Shown here: positions 1-12,394 of the stretch, piece after piece
How positions within the stretch are numbered: the stretch's first letter is position 1
Layout of the letters: every line of letters begins with the position of its first letter
Source: Hygrocybe punicea
Lineage: Eukaryota > Basidiomycota > Agaricomycetes > Agaricales > Hygrophoraceae
Assembly (NCBI GenBank): GCA_963556145.1
Contig: OY744461.1
Coordinates: forward strand, 558,001-622,000
Reading direction: 5' to 3'
DNA length: 64,000 nt
Made by a program: the position numbers and the translations under genes
The notes under the pieces: generated by a model
Databases searched by the model: none
What the model saw: the letters and a program-made list of their open reading frames with translations, nothing else
What the model was told of the DNA's origin: nothing

Positions 1-3000
1 TCAGACAAGTTGTCATCACTGGAATAGTCAACATTAGTAGGTTCAGTGCAAGAGTCAGACAAATCATCACAGCCTAGATTGTCAAAAATTTGGTTTTGCA
101 CTGGTTCTTTTCTGGCCCTTTTGGTCTTTGTTTTGGTGCGTTTTTTCTTTGGTTCCATAGTGGCAAGACGTATCCAGTCATACAGTGATACATTATCATA
201 CAAGGCGGGTCTGAACATATAATTATTTACTTTGGAAAGTCCAATGTATGCGCCATTATTCTTACCAATAACAACCTTTTGTGCATCATTTTGGTCTTCA
301 CATATATTAGCAATTTCTTCATCAGACCATGCACTGGTAACCTCTTTAACATAAGATCTCCAAAAGAATGGCACGAATTTATGACTGGTGTAGTGATCAG
401 GATTTCCAAGGACATATAATGAAGCCATTGGAGCACCAATTTCCATTTTGAAGGTGAGTGAATTGACTATTTGTGTAAACGGTTTTCTGACTTTGTCTTT
501 TCTTTTCAGGTCGCCACCAATCATTTTGGAATTCTTATTAAAAATACTTTTTATTACTTTAAAAATGCTATAGGTCTTCAAGGAGAATTTTGTAATATAA
601 TCTGTTATGTATGCAACTATGGTCTTTATAGCAGTACCTGATAATAAGCTGGTCACATCAGAATTGCATCGTAGCATATATGTAACTTCAGGTGTCACCG
701 TGTTCATCCAAGGTTCACCATGCTTGAGGTTAACAGCACCAGTGTTAGGTTCTACAAAAGTTTGTTGAAAGATATCACGGGGAAATTGTCGTTTACATTC
801 ACCTTTCGAATTAAGACAGTATGGCTTTTTTTTGCCATCATGCCTGTTATGTACATTTAATCGCAATAAAAGATCATCTACAACATCTTGAAACCTTTGC
901 CACCATGTTGATCTTTTGTTGTGATATTGACAATTCATGGAACAATTATATGATGGTGGATCTGGCATGACACATGTTGGTGGTTGATATTCAGGTTTCG
1001 ACATTGTCTGTTCCATTTTCTGTGATACCTCATCTTTAGAACCTGTCATGAATTGTCCTACACACAAACTTTCCAAATATTCCACTAATCTTTTCTGAAA
1101 GTCAGAATTTTCACCCATAATTTTGTCACGTATTTCCTGAGGTGTAAGGCATCCCTTTATCTACAACAGCATATGAAGATGCAAGGTAAGACGTCCTTGT
1201 TCCTCTACCGTTGCATAATAACCTGATGTGTTTCCATACAGGCCAGGATGAGATTCATTTATTCCTAATATATGTTTGATGAACATTTCAGTAGTAAAGT
1301 GAAAAAAGCGGGCTCCAGCAACTGGATTGTTTGCAATTAGTTTGTAACAATCCTGGGGTAGACGTAGTTTAGGATAAAACTTTTCTTTGTTGTCAGCATA
1401 ATATAAGCATAGTGGGTGATTGATGTCTGCAGGTGCAAAAGTGATAAACCAAGTCGGAGCACCAATATAGGATATCAGAGACCAAATCTCATTTCGCATG
1501 TATTTCTTGTTAGTAATTGAACCTTTGACCGCACCAGCTACGTGATCCAGATCAGAAATGAGTTTATAGCACACTTTCTCTTCTGATGTATCTGGTTTGA
1601 CTCTATCACCTCTAGATAATCTTTTAGAGAGGTCATCCAAAACAGCTGTATTGATATTCATCAGGCGATCTGCAATATCGTTGAAATTATGTTTATTAGT
1701 CAACAAATATCCTCCGGTTGTACTGTCCTTGATTTGTTCTTGATTGAATGCAATCAATGGAAAATAGGGATCGGTTTGAAATCTTTTGTCATGGTACATC
1801 AGGAGATGTCTTTTGTGCATCATATCACTGATGCTCAAAACATCATTGTCTATGCTGCTAATACCACCCAAGCCATATGGAAATAGGCAGGGAAACATCA
1901 TAGGATATAACTGAGGATTATTAAAGAACGATTCTGGATTTCTAGCATGGCTTATGGCAAGAACACCACCATGGTCATCTATCAAGTGCTTGGTCGCTCT
2001 AGCTATTAATGCCTTTGGACTTGTAATATCTAGATTTTCGCCAGTTACTCCACTAACAACAAAGGGACAAGGCCCATCTTCCACACCATCTTCCACTTCA
2101 TTGTCAAATGCACTAGTGGCTTCTGGTTCCTTATTTGTGTCTGCTGGTCGATATGCAACCACAACAGGAATTCCATGATCTGGATATTGTGCTAGATTTT
2201 CATAGGAGATATCTAAATCATAGTAATCCATGTGATTCAATTTCAGCCATTCTAAAGCTGCAGAAACTCGCCTTCGGCGAACCAATAAAGGCGTTTGCTC
2301 CATGTCTTCTGGAGTTGGTCTGGCAGGACCAGTGAAAATAAACGCTAGCACTTCATCAAGTTCTTTAATTGTTGGAGGCAACCGTTGATATATCTTTGGT
2401 GTTGGGTTTTGAAACATGATGGCATTTGCTTTCATTTTATGCATCCCAGAGGAGACACGAACAATACATTTGTTGTGACGAACACGGGCAATCAAAAGTT
2501 GTTCAGCAAATGTTAGATTTTGAAGTTGTGCAGGAATTCTTCCCATCCAAAGTCCATTTGCCAAAGCATATTTGGGAGTTTGGCCTTTATTCAGACTGAG
2601 CACACATGGTTTGCATATCCATTTACATGTGTCATCTAGCACTGGACCTTTGATATCCTCTATTGGATCAGAACAATGATATCGTTCACATCTTGTGATT
2701 CCCATATTGTCTCTAGTTAATATTTTCAGATTAACCTTTGTCTTTGACAATAAAGACATGTTTTTCAATGCAACCAATTGACCACATACAGCACACCCAC
2801 TTTCTTGGAAACATTCAGGTGATGTATCTCTGCACCAGTTGCTGATTATGGTTTCCTTCAATTCAATAGATGGAGGAGGAGGAAATAATTGCTCATCTGA
2901 CTTGTCCAATTCTTCTTTCATTTGAGCCTGAGTTTCTTCTTTGCCGCACTCATATGTTTCTGTCATTTTTTGTCTTCTGTACCACTGTTTACACAGGTCT

Positions 3001-4046
3001 TTATGTGATTTAATATCATGCACATGAAAAATAGAAACATGAGTATCACAAGCTGAACAATTATGCCTCATTAATGCCACAGATAGATCTTGTCCATGTA
3101 ATCTTCGTAATGTCTTTGACAAATATATACCATGTATTGTTGTTATTTCACCAATATCCTTCACTGTCAAATTTGGCAGAAGTTCATGTAAAGGCATTTT
3201 AACACATGCATATTTTTTTCTATCTTCATATAAAGTGTTGGCTGTTTGTTCATCAATATGCCCCACATATTCGAATAATATGTCAGAATCATGGTTGATA
3301 TTATTAGACGGTAGCATAAAAGATTGAAGAAAGCTAAACTTGAATGTTGGTATTCGTTTACCACCACCAATGTAGTCATATCTATGAACGAAATTTATAT
3401 ATAAAGATTTAAACAAGTGTCCGAATAAATTCAAATTGAACACAATTATGTTTGAACGGCTATGCCATATTATGAAACATAGTGTGGTCCACAGCAACGT
3501 TGCATGTGATAGAGAACTAATAATACAATGAAATAAATATGTTTTGAAATCATGTCGTCTCAATAGCGATCGCATGAGCAATGCTTTGATCATTTTACAA
3601 CGACATTGGACAGTGATAGGTTTGAGAAGACAATACAAAGCAAAGAGATATTTAGGAGGTAAGAAATATGTTCTGGCATATTGAATAGAACGTATTCGCA
3701 TTTTGAAGGCGCTATTTTTAAATGTAGTCCAAACGAATAATGGATCGACTGTCAAGTTATCTTTTGTTTCTTTTGTTATTCCAATGATCTTTACATATAG
3801 TGTTGCATTTATTTGCATCAATATTGTTGCATCGCCCTGATCTGGGGCCAACTCATGTTCTATGAGTTTTCTTTGAAAAACACCCAATTCTTGGGTCAAG
3901 GTCGATATCACAGGACAGGAAATTGGTTCAGGAGAGATATACATAAGTTTGTCTTGGCATAGTTGTGGAAATAATGTTGCATTTGCAAGGAAATATAGAT
4001 AAGTCAAACATGCAATGCAGACACGGATGATGTTGTGGGGATTCAT
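1..4046 (-). pseudogene. Helitron Rep/helicase gene, partial, one in-frame amber
   Basis: Rolling-circle transposase-helicase of a Helitron, read leftwards. The first open stretch is 961 residues: an N-terminal part of about 235 residues that I do not recognise, a Cys/His-rich region (about 330-520), a segment resembling the DUF6570 region of fungal Helitrons (about 590-660), and the start of the Rep domain ending in the HUH-type motif HLHML. The next codon but one (1161-1163) is TAG where this family has Trp; the same frame then stays open, without any stop, from 1160 to the window edge and still reads like Helitron protein (continuing IKG.LTPQEIRD). One TGG-to-TAG change therefore separates the two histidines from the catalytic-tyrosine region. 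The SF1 helicase and the 3' CTRR end lie outside the window. Sequencing error or readthrough cannot be excluded. Family identity is strong; the 5' terminus was not located. Confidence 0.88.
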
Positions 4047-5025
4047 GAGGATTTGTGACAGTAAGAGGAAACACCGCCCATTTAACTAGTCAAGTGGTTC
4101 GGATCATGAATAACAATTAACACAATGGGATTGATCATATGACATTATATTATTTGTAAGCTTTTCCCAAAACACCATAAGGCGTGCCTGAATCTTTAGA
4201 AATCTGTGTTTACTTTTTTTATTCCATTCTATGTTCCTGTGACATGCCTTGATACAGGCCAAAAATGCATCTGTATCATGAATAGCTGCCTTACGATCTT
4301 ATTAGGGGTCTGGCTGACAAGACATTGATCCAACCAACTGAGACAAAACAGGTATTGAAGTTGAACAACCAGGCTGTTTGACAACTGTGCATATTTGACA
4401 ATTACTTGGTAATTCGTGGAAATTATCATTGCTCTTCATCCTTGTCAGAAATACATTGTCATTTTTATGGAGCTGTACGTATCATTCCCACACAAGTATA
4501 CTGTATTATTCTGGTACCAAATAGTCATAGCTCCCCTTGGAGTGACAGCTATATCTTCCACTACAAGAGGGGGTTTTGTTACTCTTGTATCATTGTATCC
4601 TCATTTAATAGGTCCATAAAGTTCGCGATTCTGGTTTCTTACATATATTCAATTTTAATTTTCGTTAGCCCGAACCTAAGTCATCTCAGGTTGTCCTTCT
4701 CAGGTTGAGTGAGTCGGTAGTTGTACTATGAACTGAACTGAAAGTAATGCATTCACCAGGATATATTTTAGACAAACAGATTTTCAGTCAACAAGATTTA
4801 TGCCTTACGTTGTATCTATGCTTACTATCATGCTCAATTCTTATGGTCATACAGTAACACAAGTCATTTTTAACAGAGCAAAAAGAAGTACAATTATAGA
4901 CACTGTAGCGATGTATGAGGAGGACATTTGAGGGCACACGTTTCCAGAAATCAACGACTGGGATAAAGTCTTTTTAGTCAAATATAATGAATACTCCACA
5001 AAAAGAAGGACTTACTCCTCCGAAA
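4047..5025. other. gap between Helitron and next gene
   Basis: No convincing gene. On the minus strand, 4433-4113 gives a short protein-like run with spaced cysteines, broken by adjacent stop codons near 4301; it could be a decayed upstream exon of the Helitron or a remnant of its 5' region. The remainder (about 4,440-5,020) is AT-rich with no recognisable feature. Confidence 0.4.
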
Positions 5026-7025
5026 TTAAGGCCCGGGATCCAGTTTGGATGTCAACGGCTTGGGAGATGAAGGCCTCGTTTGGCTCGGAGGAATTGAGAG
5101 TAGGATTTCGGGTGGAACGATGTTGCTCCAATCCACGTCCATCGATGAAGCGCTGGGCTCCGCAGGGGTCGATGATTGGTGGCGTGACAATGCACGCGTA
5201 TTGGGATGGAATCCTAGGACGTTAAGAAGATCAGAATTGGAATAGATACAGACATGTGATGTTGAAACACATACCCGGAGTCGGTGACTTCTTCGGTGGC
5301 TTCACCAGTTTGAGCTTCTCTGCAATAATGCCCGCTTGCTCCAAAGCGACATCTAGCTTCCTCCTCTTTGTTATCTCGCCGTCCTCGTGATCACTGCTGA
5401 GAGACTCTTGTTTTGGTTCGGGAGGTCCATTGTCGTTGTGCATGATTGCATCGTGATCGACATCCAACAACCCGACCCACTCTGTTCCTACAGCGTCGAA
5501 CTTCGGGGATTCCAGTGGAACATCAACCGGCTCGGAGGAGATGGGTGGTTTAACTTCCACAGTCAATTTTTCGGATTCCGATTTCTTGGATCCGCGCGAC
5601 GGCCCAATTTCGACAGCGACTGCGATATGTCAGTGCATTAATCATAGCAACGTGAGCAACGTACGCATTTGAGCCTTGGACCGCTTCTTCTTTACCGGGG
5701 CTAAGTCTTCCTCCATCTTTACGTCGTCTATACATGAATAAATGTGTTGGATTATCGTTTTGATATTCGGAATTCAATAACTCACCGTCATCGTCGTCCT
5801 CGGCTTTGGACTTGATTGTGCGTTCTGTCATGAAGAAGGGTTTTCATGTATGACAATCACAGACAATGAAAGTACTTACTGGACTTGGGTTTGGGCTTGG
5901 GCTTCTTTTTGTCCTTCTCGGACAAATTGTCTGCGCCACCTGAATATTCAGTACATCTATACACCGGTATGGTAGAAAATTTGTACAAACCAGCGGAAGA
6001 TGTCTTCTGTTTTTTGACCGATTTTGACTTGGCTTTGCCCTTGCCCTTGCCCTCGGGAACCAGCTCCTCTGCAAATGTATTATATCATTAGCACAATCAC
6101 ATATGTAATTCTAGATCATACCTTCATCATCGTCCGCCACATCGGCATCGACGAGGACACTATGTCCTTTACACCAAGCAATAACCTGACCGATTATTTC
6201 GAGCTTTGTGGCGTCCGGAAGCCCACCGAACGACCAATTTGCAGAGGTTCCGCTGTGCCATGCTGGCACAGATTCGTCGTATTTTGCCCAATCTATGATG
6301 CCAGACGTCATAATCCATTTGTCTGCCAATGCATATATATACTCACCGAGGTCCTCTGGCATGGTCTCGGTGCTAACAGCGCCATGTTGAATTAATGCCG
6401 ATGGAGAATGCTTGCCGACATAAAACTCTTTGAGGAGCCAATCGTTGAAGATCGTGCTTCGCCAGTCACGGGTAACCTCGTTGGCCCGTTTTGCGACCAA
6501 AACCTCTGCCCAAATTTCGTCCATGACGGTGTCGGTATACTTGAGGTAATCCCAAAGTAAATCAGTCCCTTCCTTATCGTTTTTGACGTAGTCCGGCGAG
6601 TAGTTGGGTGCCTTGTTGTATGCGATGGCTGCTGTCGCGTAGATGTACATATCCATTTGATAAATCAAGCGACGGAGCGGTTCCTCGTATCGTTCGGGGA
6701 TTTCGCGCCATAACTCACCTCGGGCGGTGGCATTGTGGGGGTGTGTCTTCAGTACATAGAGATTACGAGAAAATACGGGAATGGTGCCGGATTCCTTGTT
6801 GGGTGCCGGAATCTTGGGTGGGACCATGTACTGGATTTGGAAGATGCGATGTAGCTCCTGCAGCTTTTTGGGTGGCGCATCAGGCCAGTACTTGAAGGCG
6901 GCGGGATTGACAGCGGGAGTTGAGGTTTTGACGACTGGCAAGGACATGGTAGATGAAATAAAAGTTTTTTGGTCGACGTGTGAGGCGATTTGAGAGCAAA
7001 AGAAAAGGGCGGATTTATTACTCAA
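5026..7025 (-). CDS. unknown intron-rich protein, nuclear-type basic/acidic tail
   Basis: Seven exons assemble cleanly: 7025-6122, 6068-5991, 5939-5880, 5824-5786, 5727-5665, 5619-5275 and 5213-5026, with GT-AG introns of 45-61 bp. The product is 558 residues. Residues 1-300 form a mostly helical globular region (rich in W and Y) that I do not recognise. The five following exons encode a lysine-rich linker (GKGKGKAKSK, KKKPKPKPK), acidic runs (EDDDD, DDDEEE) and nuclear-localisation-like clusters (VKKKRSK, TKRRKLD), so a nuclear role is inferred. Start: the first ATG is used; an internal ATG about 26 codons later (MSLPVV) is also possible. Every junction keeps the frame, so the gene looks intact. 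Function unknown. Confidence 0.8.
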
Positions 7026-7331
7026 CGCTCCAGACTATGAATACAGATGTCACGACCACGTGACCAGATCAATCGCCACATGTTCGACCTCATGTTCGGC
7101 TTCTTTGCATGCATAAACAACAGATCTATTTATTTATGTTTTTGATGTGGCTCGAGCTTAGAAGTTGTCCAAAGCTAGTAATTGCAGGCAGAAAACCGAC
7201 ATGTGCAGCGTATGGAATATTTTTCAGTTGGTAAGGCGATAAATCGAGTTAATTCGTTTGATGAATATTCACGGACTGGTCCGTTGACGGAAAAGCACAA
7301 CAAGTCTGACTTGTTGGATGGATGTAGAAGG
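7026..7331. promoter_or_regulatory. upstream region of the 5.0-7.0 kb gene
   Basis: The 5' flank of the preceding minus-strand gene. It contains CACGTG (about 7,058) and a TTTATTTATG stretch; no TATA box can be assigned with confidence. No gene seen. Confidence 0.25.
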
Positions 7332-7625
7332 ACTAGATATACTACAACAAACATGTTGTTTGGTGTGTTCGGTCACCGGACATGTTTGGTGGATGTCAAT
7401 GTACGACTAGATATACTACACCGAACACATCGAACATGTTCAGTGTGTTCGGTGGAGATGTTCGGTGGATGTCAACCAACGGTTGTGACTAGATATACCA
7501 CACCGAACACATCGAACATGTTCGGTGTGTTCGGTGGAGATGTTCCGGTCACCGTTGGTTGAACCAATATTACTAGATATACTACACCGAACACACCGAA
7601 CACGTCCGATCTGTTCGGTGGATAT
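7332..7625. repeat. four imperfect palindromic repeats of about 80 bp
   Basis: Units beginning ACTAGATATACTACA start at 7332, 7406, 7488 and 7572 (spacing 74-84 bp). Each carries CACCGAACACATCGAACATG followed by its inverted partner GTTCGGTGTGTTCGGTG, so every unit folds into a hairpin. Open frames here are repeat artefacts. The array lies between two divergent genes (5,026-7,025 on minus, 7,874 onward on plus), a place where it could act as a regulatory or insulator-like block, which is inference. Confidence 0.7.
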
Positions 7626-7873
7626 TGCTCTTTCAAGGCATTTAAATGATTCCATTGCTGATCAACGTGTTTGGCACGTGTTCGTTGTTTTATCATTGCC
7701 ACTCTTGTCAGGTGACATAATTCCGACGTCTTATAATTAGAAGGTTTGTGGAATCGTCACCACCCGCTATCAACCACCCTGAAAGTAATCAATCATTAAG
7801 GTATTGATGTATTAATGATATCTGTGTCTGTTCCTCATACCACCCATCCGAAATCCTGCCTAGGTCCACAAAC

Positions 7874-9827
7874 ATGCCATATAAGAAGGAACTTGGTTAT
7901 GAACTTTGCATGCACATCTGCCCTGGTCGAAAATGCGACTCTCCAAAAACGAAATGTCTTTTGTGGAAGAAGGAAGGCAACTCCTGCCAAAGACATGTCG
8001 GATCCGCACACCAACATCCCAAATGCGTTTCGTCTGGAATTTGTCCGCAGTCGGTATGTCTTGGTCGCAACATACGTGAAAATTCGCAGGGTGTCCGCAA
8101 TGCGACGGCCGCGGAACTCGATCTCCTTCCACGCAAAAGGCTATCATCCGACTCTGAGATGGAAACATCATCCAACTGTGAAACGGAACCGCCAACCACC
8201 CTAAGCAACAATGAACACCGTATAACCACATTAAGCAACAATGACGGCCGTGTTTTCAAAATCCTTTTTATCCTTGACCCAACAACTCGTATCGCGAGCA
8301 AAGCCGCAGCCATTAACGATCTTGCATTCGTCACCACGACCATATCCGACATCGAACTCGATACCATTGCCCATCTTGATGGTTACGTCCATATCATCAA
8401 GTCATACAAGAGTCGCTATTCAGCATGTATTCAAGAATGGGTAATGTCTATTCTTTAATTTGTGGATTGTTGATACTGAAACGTATTTCACAACAAACAG
8501 GTTTATATCGGAATGCGACTACATCATGAGGATGGAGCCCGGCGCTTCAATGTCAAATACATATTTTGGCCCGAGTTCCTTCATGCAATACTTCGCCATC
8601 AAGACAAAGGCGATACGTGGCAAAGGTTCGCATCGGCAGATTGTGTATTTGGTGGTGTGGATATGGGAATGTCATACATGTAAGATTGACATCGCTTTAA
8701 TTAATTCTGCTCCGTTTTCACTGCATTATACTGATGTCTTGACAGCGGTAACCAATACGGATTGACACTGGAAAATGTGTCGATTTTCATGACTGGCATG
8801 GACGAACTCTGTCGAACGGCACACATCTGGCCACCTCCGAAGCAGATGAACACGGTCCATTCAAAATGGATACAAAATCAAAACTTGCTTCATGTCGCTT
8901 TGAATGTAACGCATACGATACGCCCTCAAGCAAAATTATTAAACGATGGCGACCAATTCCCACCGAATATTGTCTTGAAACGGACACACAGCGACACCAG
9001 TCATCACGTCCTATTACCTGGCGACGCCAAGCGAAATTGGGAATACATGCGCAATAACTGTGAGGTTCCAGGTTCATGTTGGTTTGGGCAAACGTACATT
9101 GAACCACTGAGTAAGATGGGCGAATGGCGTGTGTTTCTAGTTGGTGGAAAGGTCGTGTATACGGTGCACACCCTGTACAACAAGGAAAGCAAGTCCTGGA
9201 AGTGGGATATCGTCTCAAGTTTCTATACCTTGGATGAGTTAAGGTGAGTGCCCTTCATTTTCACTTGTCATATCATATGCATGATTGTCTTAACTTTGTC
9301 AGAATATTTCAAACGCAGGGGACTCTATTGAAGACGGTGGCGTTGTAGTAGTGGGTCACGTGACTGTTGGACTACTTAGTTTAGACATGTAGTAGATAGA
9401 TCCTTATCCGTATCCAGATCCCAGCTTTCCTTGAGCCTGCGACTAGCTCAGGACTCCCCTGCCTAGTCCAGCGTGCAATCCGGACAGGGGCGCCATTTCT
9501 ATTCGAGAGCAAGGCAGAAACGAGTTCTTCGACTTTGTCCAAAAGACCTACGAAGGGCTTTATGCGATAGAGTCCAATATGGTTGGTGGAAAACCATCGA
9601 TGAGTGTTTTTTGCCGTATGGACATATCGCTCATTGTGGATTCCAAAACGGATACTGTGTCCTATTTCGTGAACGAGGTGGAACATTATCACACATGCAG
9701 CCTCTGGTCGAACATGAAGTCAGGTCCGAAATCCGTTCGAGCACCCATTGGCTCATTAGCAGACACTTTTGCAGGGGTTTTCTATAAATGGTTGATTGAC
9801 ATCAAAGGTCCATACTCATATTTGTAA
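7874..9827 (+). CDS. ATP-grasp-like protein, four-exon model
   Basis: Exons 7874-8440, 8501-8679, 8746-9243 and 9488-9827 give a 527-residue protein; introns 1 and 2 are 60 and 66 bp. The N-terminus is Cys/His-rich (CMHICPGRKC). The C-terminal half reads as an ATP-grasp-like fold: strands around WRVFLVGGKVVYTVH, then CRMD (codons 9612-9623) and FVNEVE (about 9666-9683), the Arg-x-Asp and Asn-Glu pair that bind nucleotide-Mg in such enzymes. The substrate cannot be predicted. Intron 3 (9244-9487, 244 bp) is unusual: it holds an LTR-like remnant, and a second reading (first acceptor at about 9303) gives an early stop at TAG. A stretch after 9303 that looks like exon (NAGDSIEDGG) is out of frame in the model, so an original exon may have been lost. 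Functional status is uncertain. Confidence 0.65.
9345..9480. mobile_element. LTR-like remnant inside the ATP-grasp gene
   Basis: TGTAGTAGTGGG at 9345, followed within 20 bp by TCACGTGA, matches the end of the 158-bp LTRs at 51.9 and 53.4 kb read in reverse orientation (TGTAGTAGTGGG, then ATCACGTGAT). The rest diverges and no target duplication is visible, so the right boundary (about 9,480) is approximate. It occupies most of the third intron of the host gene. Confidence 0.4.
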
Positions 9828-10400
9828 TATTATCTGTACAGTCAATGGATCGGTTCGCGTTTATTTCACAAAACAGACATAAGATACAAATATAAATGAT
9901 GCTAAGTGGAGCAATCATTTCGGCACTCCCAAGACCATGACCCATTGCACATTGAGTGAAATGCTCTTCATCATGTCATCTACACGCTTGAATGTATTGA
10001 TGGTGTGTCCAACAACGACACAGGATCCTGCAGGGATATTGTGCGGGAAGATGGGTAGTTGTGGTATTTTATAAATGGCTTGTAGACATTACAAATGTAT
10101 ACTCATATTTTTGAACTTCACTTGTACATTAGTCAACTTTAAATGTCACAAATCGGATCTCATGTCTGAGAGGCACGAAACGCTTTGATTTCAATGGTAG
10201 GTACATTACAAATTCAAGGCAACATAAAGAGAATTGGCAATAGGCCACGCTGCATGGCACACTAGTTTCATGACGAGAAAGACAACAAGTTAATGAGAGA
10301 CGCCCAATACCATCACCCACTGCACATTTAGGGAAATACTCTTCAACAAATCATCAGAGCATTTGAAGGTATTGATCGTGTGGCCGACCACAACGCACGA
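9775..10400. repeat. tail-to-tail tandem duplication of two gene 3' ends
   Basis: The 3' end of the ATP-grasp gene plus the 3' end of the convergent gene occur twice in tandem. The first copy runs from about 9775 to 10058 and the second from about 10059 to 10400. The plus-strand part (TTTCTATAAATGGTTGATTG versus TTTTATAAATGGCTTGTAG) and the minus-strand part (peptide SCVVVGHTINTF at both 9985-10020 and 10360-10395) are both recognisable. The intact ends are the left ATP-grasp copy and the right copy of the convergent gene; the inner halves have decayed. Confidence 0.6.
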
Positions 10401-12394
10401 TTCTGCAGGGACATCGCCTGGAAAGTGGGGGAGTTTCTGAAGTATTTTGAGGGTGTCGGTAAAGTCCGTTTTAACTTTCCGGGCATCATAGATTGGGACT
10501 ATGAATACAGGCATCAAAAACGAAACCAAGGACATTGTGTGAGAGAGAATAAAACTAACCAATGTCATGGAATGACAGCGCAGTCTTTTGGTAAGATGGA
10601 GCGGGACATCGAGTAAAAGGACTAGACTGCACGAATTTCGAAGAGGAAGCTTCTATTGAATATGAGTAAGGATTGATAACAGAGCATTGAATGTATACTC
10701 ACTGCTAGGAGATGCATCCATCCCACTTGCCGCTGTCGTCGAGAAGGACAGAAAGTCCTTATATAGTTGTGCATGAAATTCCGCCTCACCAGTGACCATT
10801 CCAATGGCGCCAACATACCGCTCCCATTCTCCTGAGAGTAAAGCCCCTTGGATGACTTTGATCGGTTTCGTGTTCCCACCAACTTTTGGCTCATCAAGGA
10901 AGCATGAATCGACTAGAATGACAGAAGTGAAGATCGTTGGGATGGCACCAGCAACGGAGTGGAAGAAACTACGCCCAAATGCTCCAGTAGAGATATTGGC
11001 GGGATCGTCACGAGAAAGATTCGAGTACTTGCCAGATCGAACAAAGGTCACTGCGGAAAACAGCAAACTGTTATGCGATGTGAATTGTCTTTAACCATAA
11101 AGTCCTAGCTGACAGCTTACTTTTGGTTGACCTTGCGAATGTTGCTGATAACATCGCTGTACTGAGGATTGCCATTCCCTATAGCACTAGACCAAGATAC
11201 CATGGCCGCTGCCCTATTCAATATTAAGCATTGCTTAAGAAGATAAAACCGAATAGTTACTTAATGTTGACACAGTCCTTATATGTATCGACCAACTGAG
11301 GGTCTCTTGTACCAATGTCGGACTCATCCGTGTTTGGAGAGTGTATGCTAAAGCAAGGACATCAATTAAAAAAATAATAGACAGATGTAATGTACCTGGT
11401 GATTTGGTTTTGTGCATATGTCACAGCTCCATCATCGCTACTGGAAACATTGTCGTCACTGATATCATGAAGACGGGTAGTCTTTGTGACTTTGGAGGAA
11501 ATCGCCTTCATGGTTTTGATGGATGTATCAGAGTTGCTGATCATTTATTAATATATGAAGGACAAGAATCATATGAAGTATCATACCGAAGACCATTATC
11601 TGCATTTGATTTCTTAGAACCGAATTCGAGTTTTGCGATAGGCCTACGACATGTCTAACATATGACCAATTATTCAATTTCCAACTCACATGAATGTTTC
11701 GTCGCTGTCGTCATCCTCATCATGTAATTGATGCTGGTTTGACTTTGTCTTCTTCGATGGAGAAGAGAATTTACTATGTAAAGCGATTAAAGAATACACA
11801 AATATAAAAGACATTATTTAGAGCTACTGACCTGTCTTCGTCTTCCTCTGAAGCATGCCGCCTTTTACCGCTGAATATAAAGAATATTAGTTTGCATGAA
11901 CAGTATAAATTAAACTTGCAAACCTTGCTCTATTGGTGGTCTTCCTGGACCGCCTATATTACTGAAGTAAATCACTAGTATCTGAAAATACAATTCATGA
12001 GACACACCTCATAGACGAGATGGGTTTGGCAATGCTAGCGACGCTATGAACACTAATAACGTCTTTGTCTTCGGAGTTGGCAATACTACTGGTGGCTTAG
12101 TCATGGTGGATGAATCAGAATATTGGAATAAACACATACACTTCATCATCGACAAGCTTGGTGGTGGTGACCTTCTTACCCTTCCTAGAAACAACAGTAT
12201 GACCTTTATTCAGAACGAGCAGCAATACATGAAAATAAATATACATACGAAACGGCGCTTGATCGAGCTTTGGACTGAGTCTTCACATTCACAGACTTCT
12301 TAGGGGCCATTGCAAAGATAAGAGCTTTAGGGCGAGGAATGAATCTGTGCGAGATATCGTAGATGAATGAAGGGTCGGATGTGGACGATACCAT
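10290..12394 (-). CDS. unknown protein, about a dozen short exons
   Basis: Minus-strand gene with unusually short exons. The model starts at ATG 12394 (MVSSTSDPSF), and successive junctions read in frame through basic and acidic linkers (SKGKK, KRRHASEEDED, SKFSSPSKKTK), a Ser/Asp-rich part, and a conserved-looking domain exon (about 11,042-10,688: YSNLSRDDPANISTGAFG, then VILVDSCFLDEP). The last exon (10498-10290) ends in VVVGHTINTF...LNVQWVMVLG. Two junctions, near 11,045 and between 10,680 and 10,560, are not resolved. I recall similar multicopy hypothetical proteins in agaric genomes but cannot name a family. The terminal exon has a decayed second copy just to the left. Probably nuclear from composition. 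Confidence 0.6.

Noticed and set aside
9480..9500. TGGCGCC-like primer-binding site near the LTR remnant
   Set aside because: It lies in the exon-like start of the last ATP-grasp coding block and in the wrong position relative to an LTR end.
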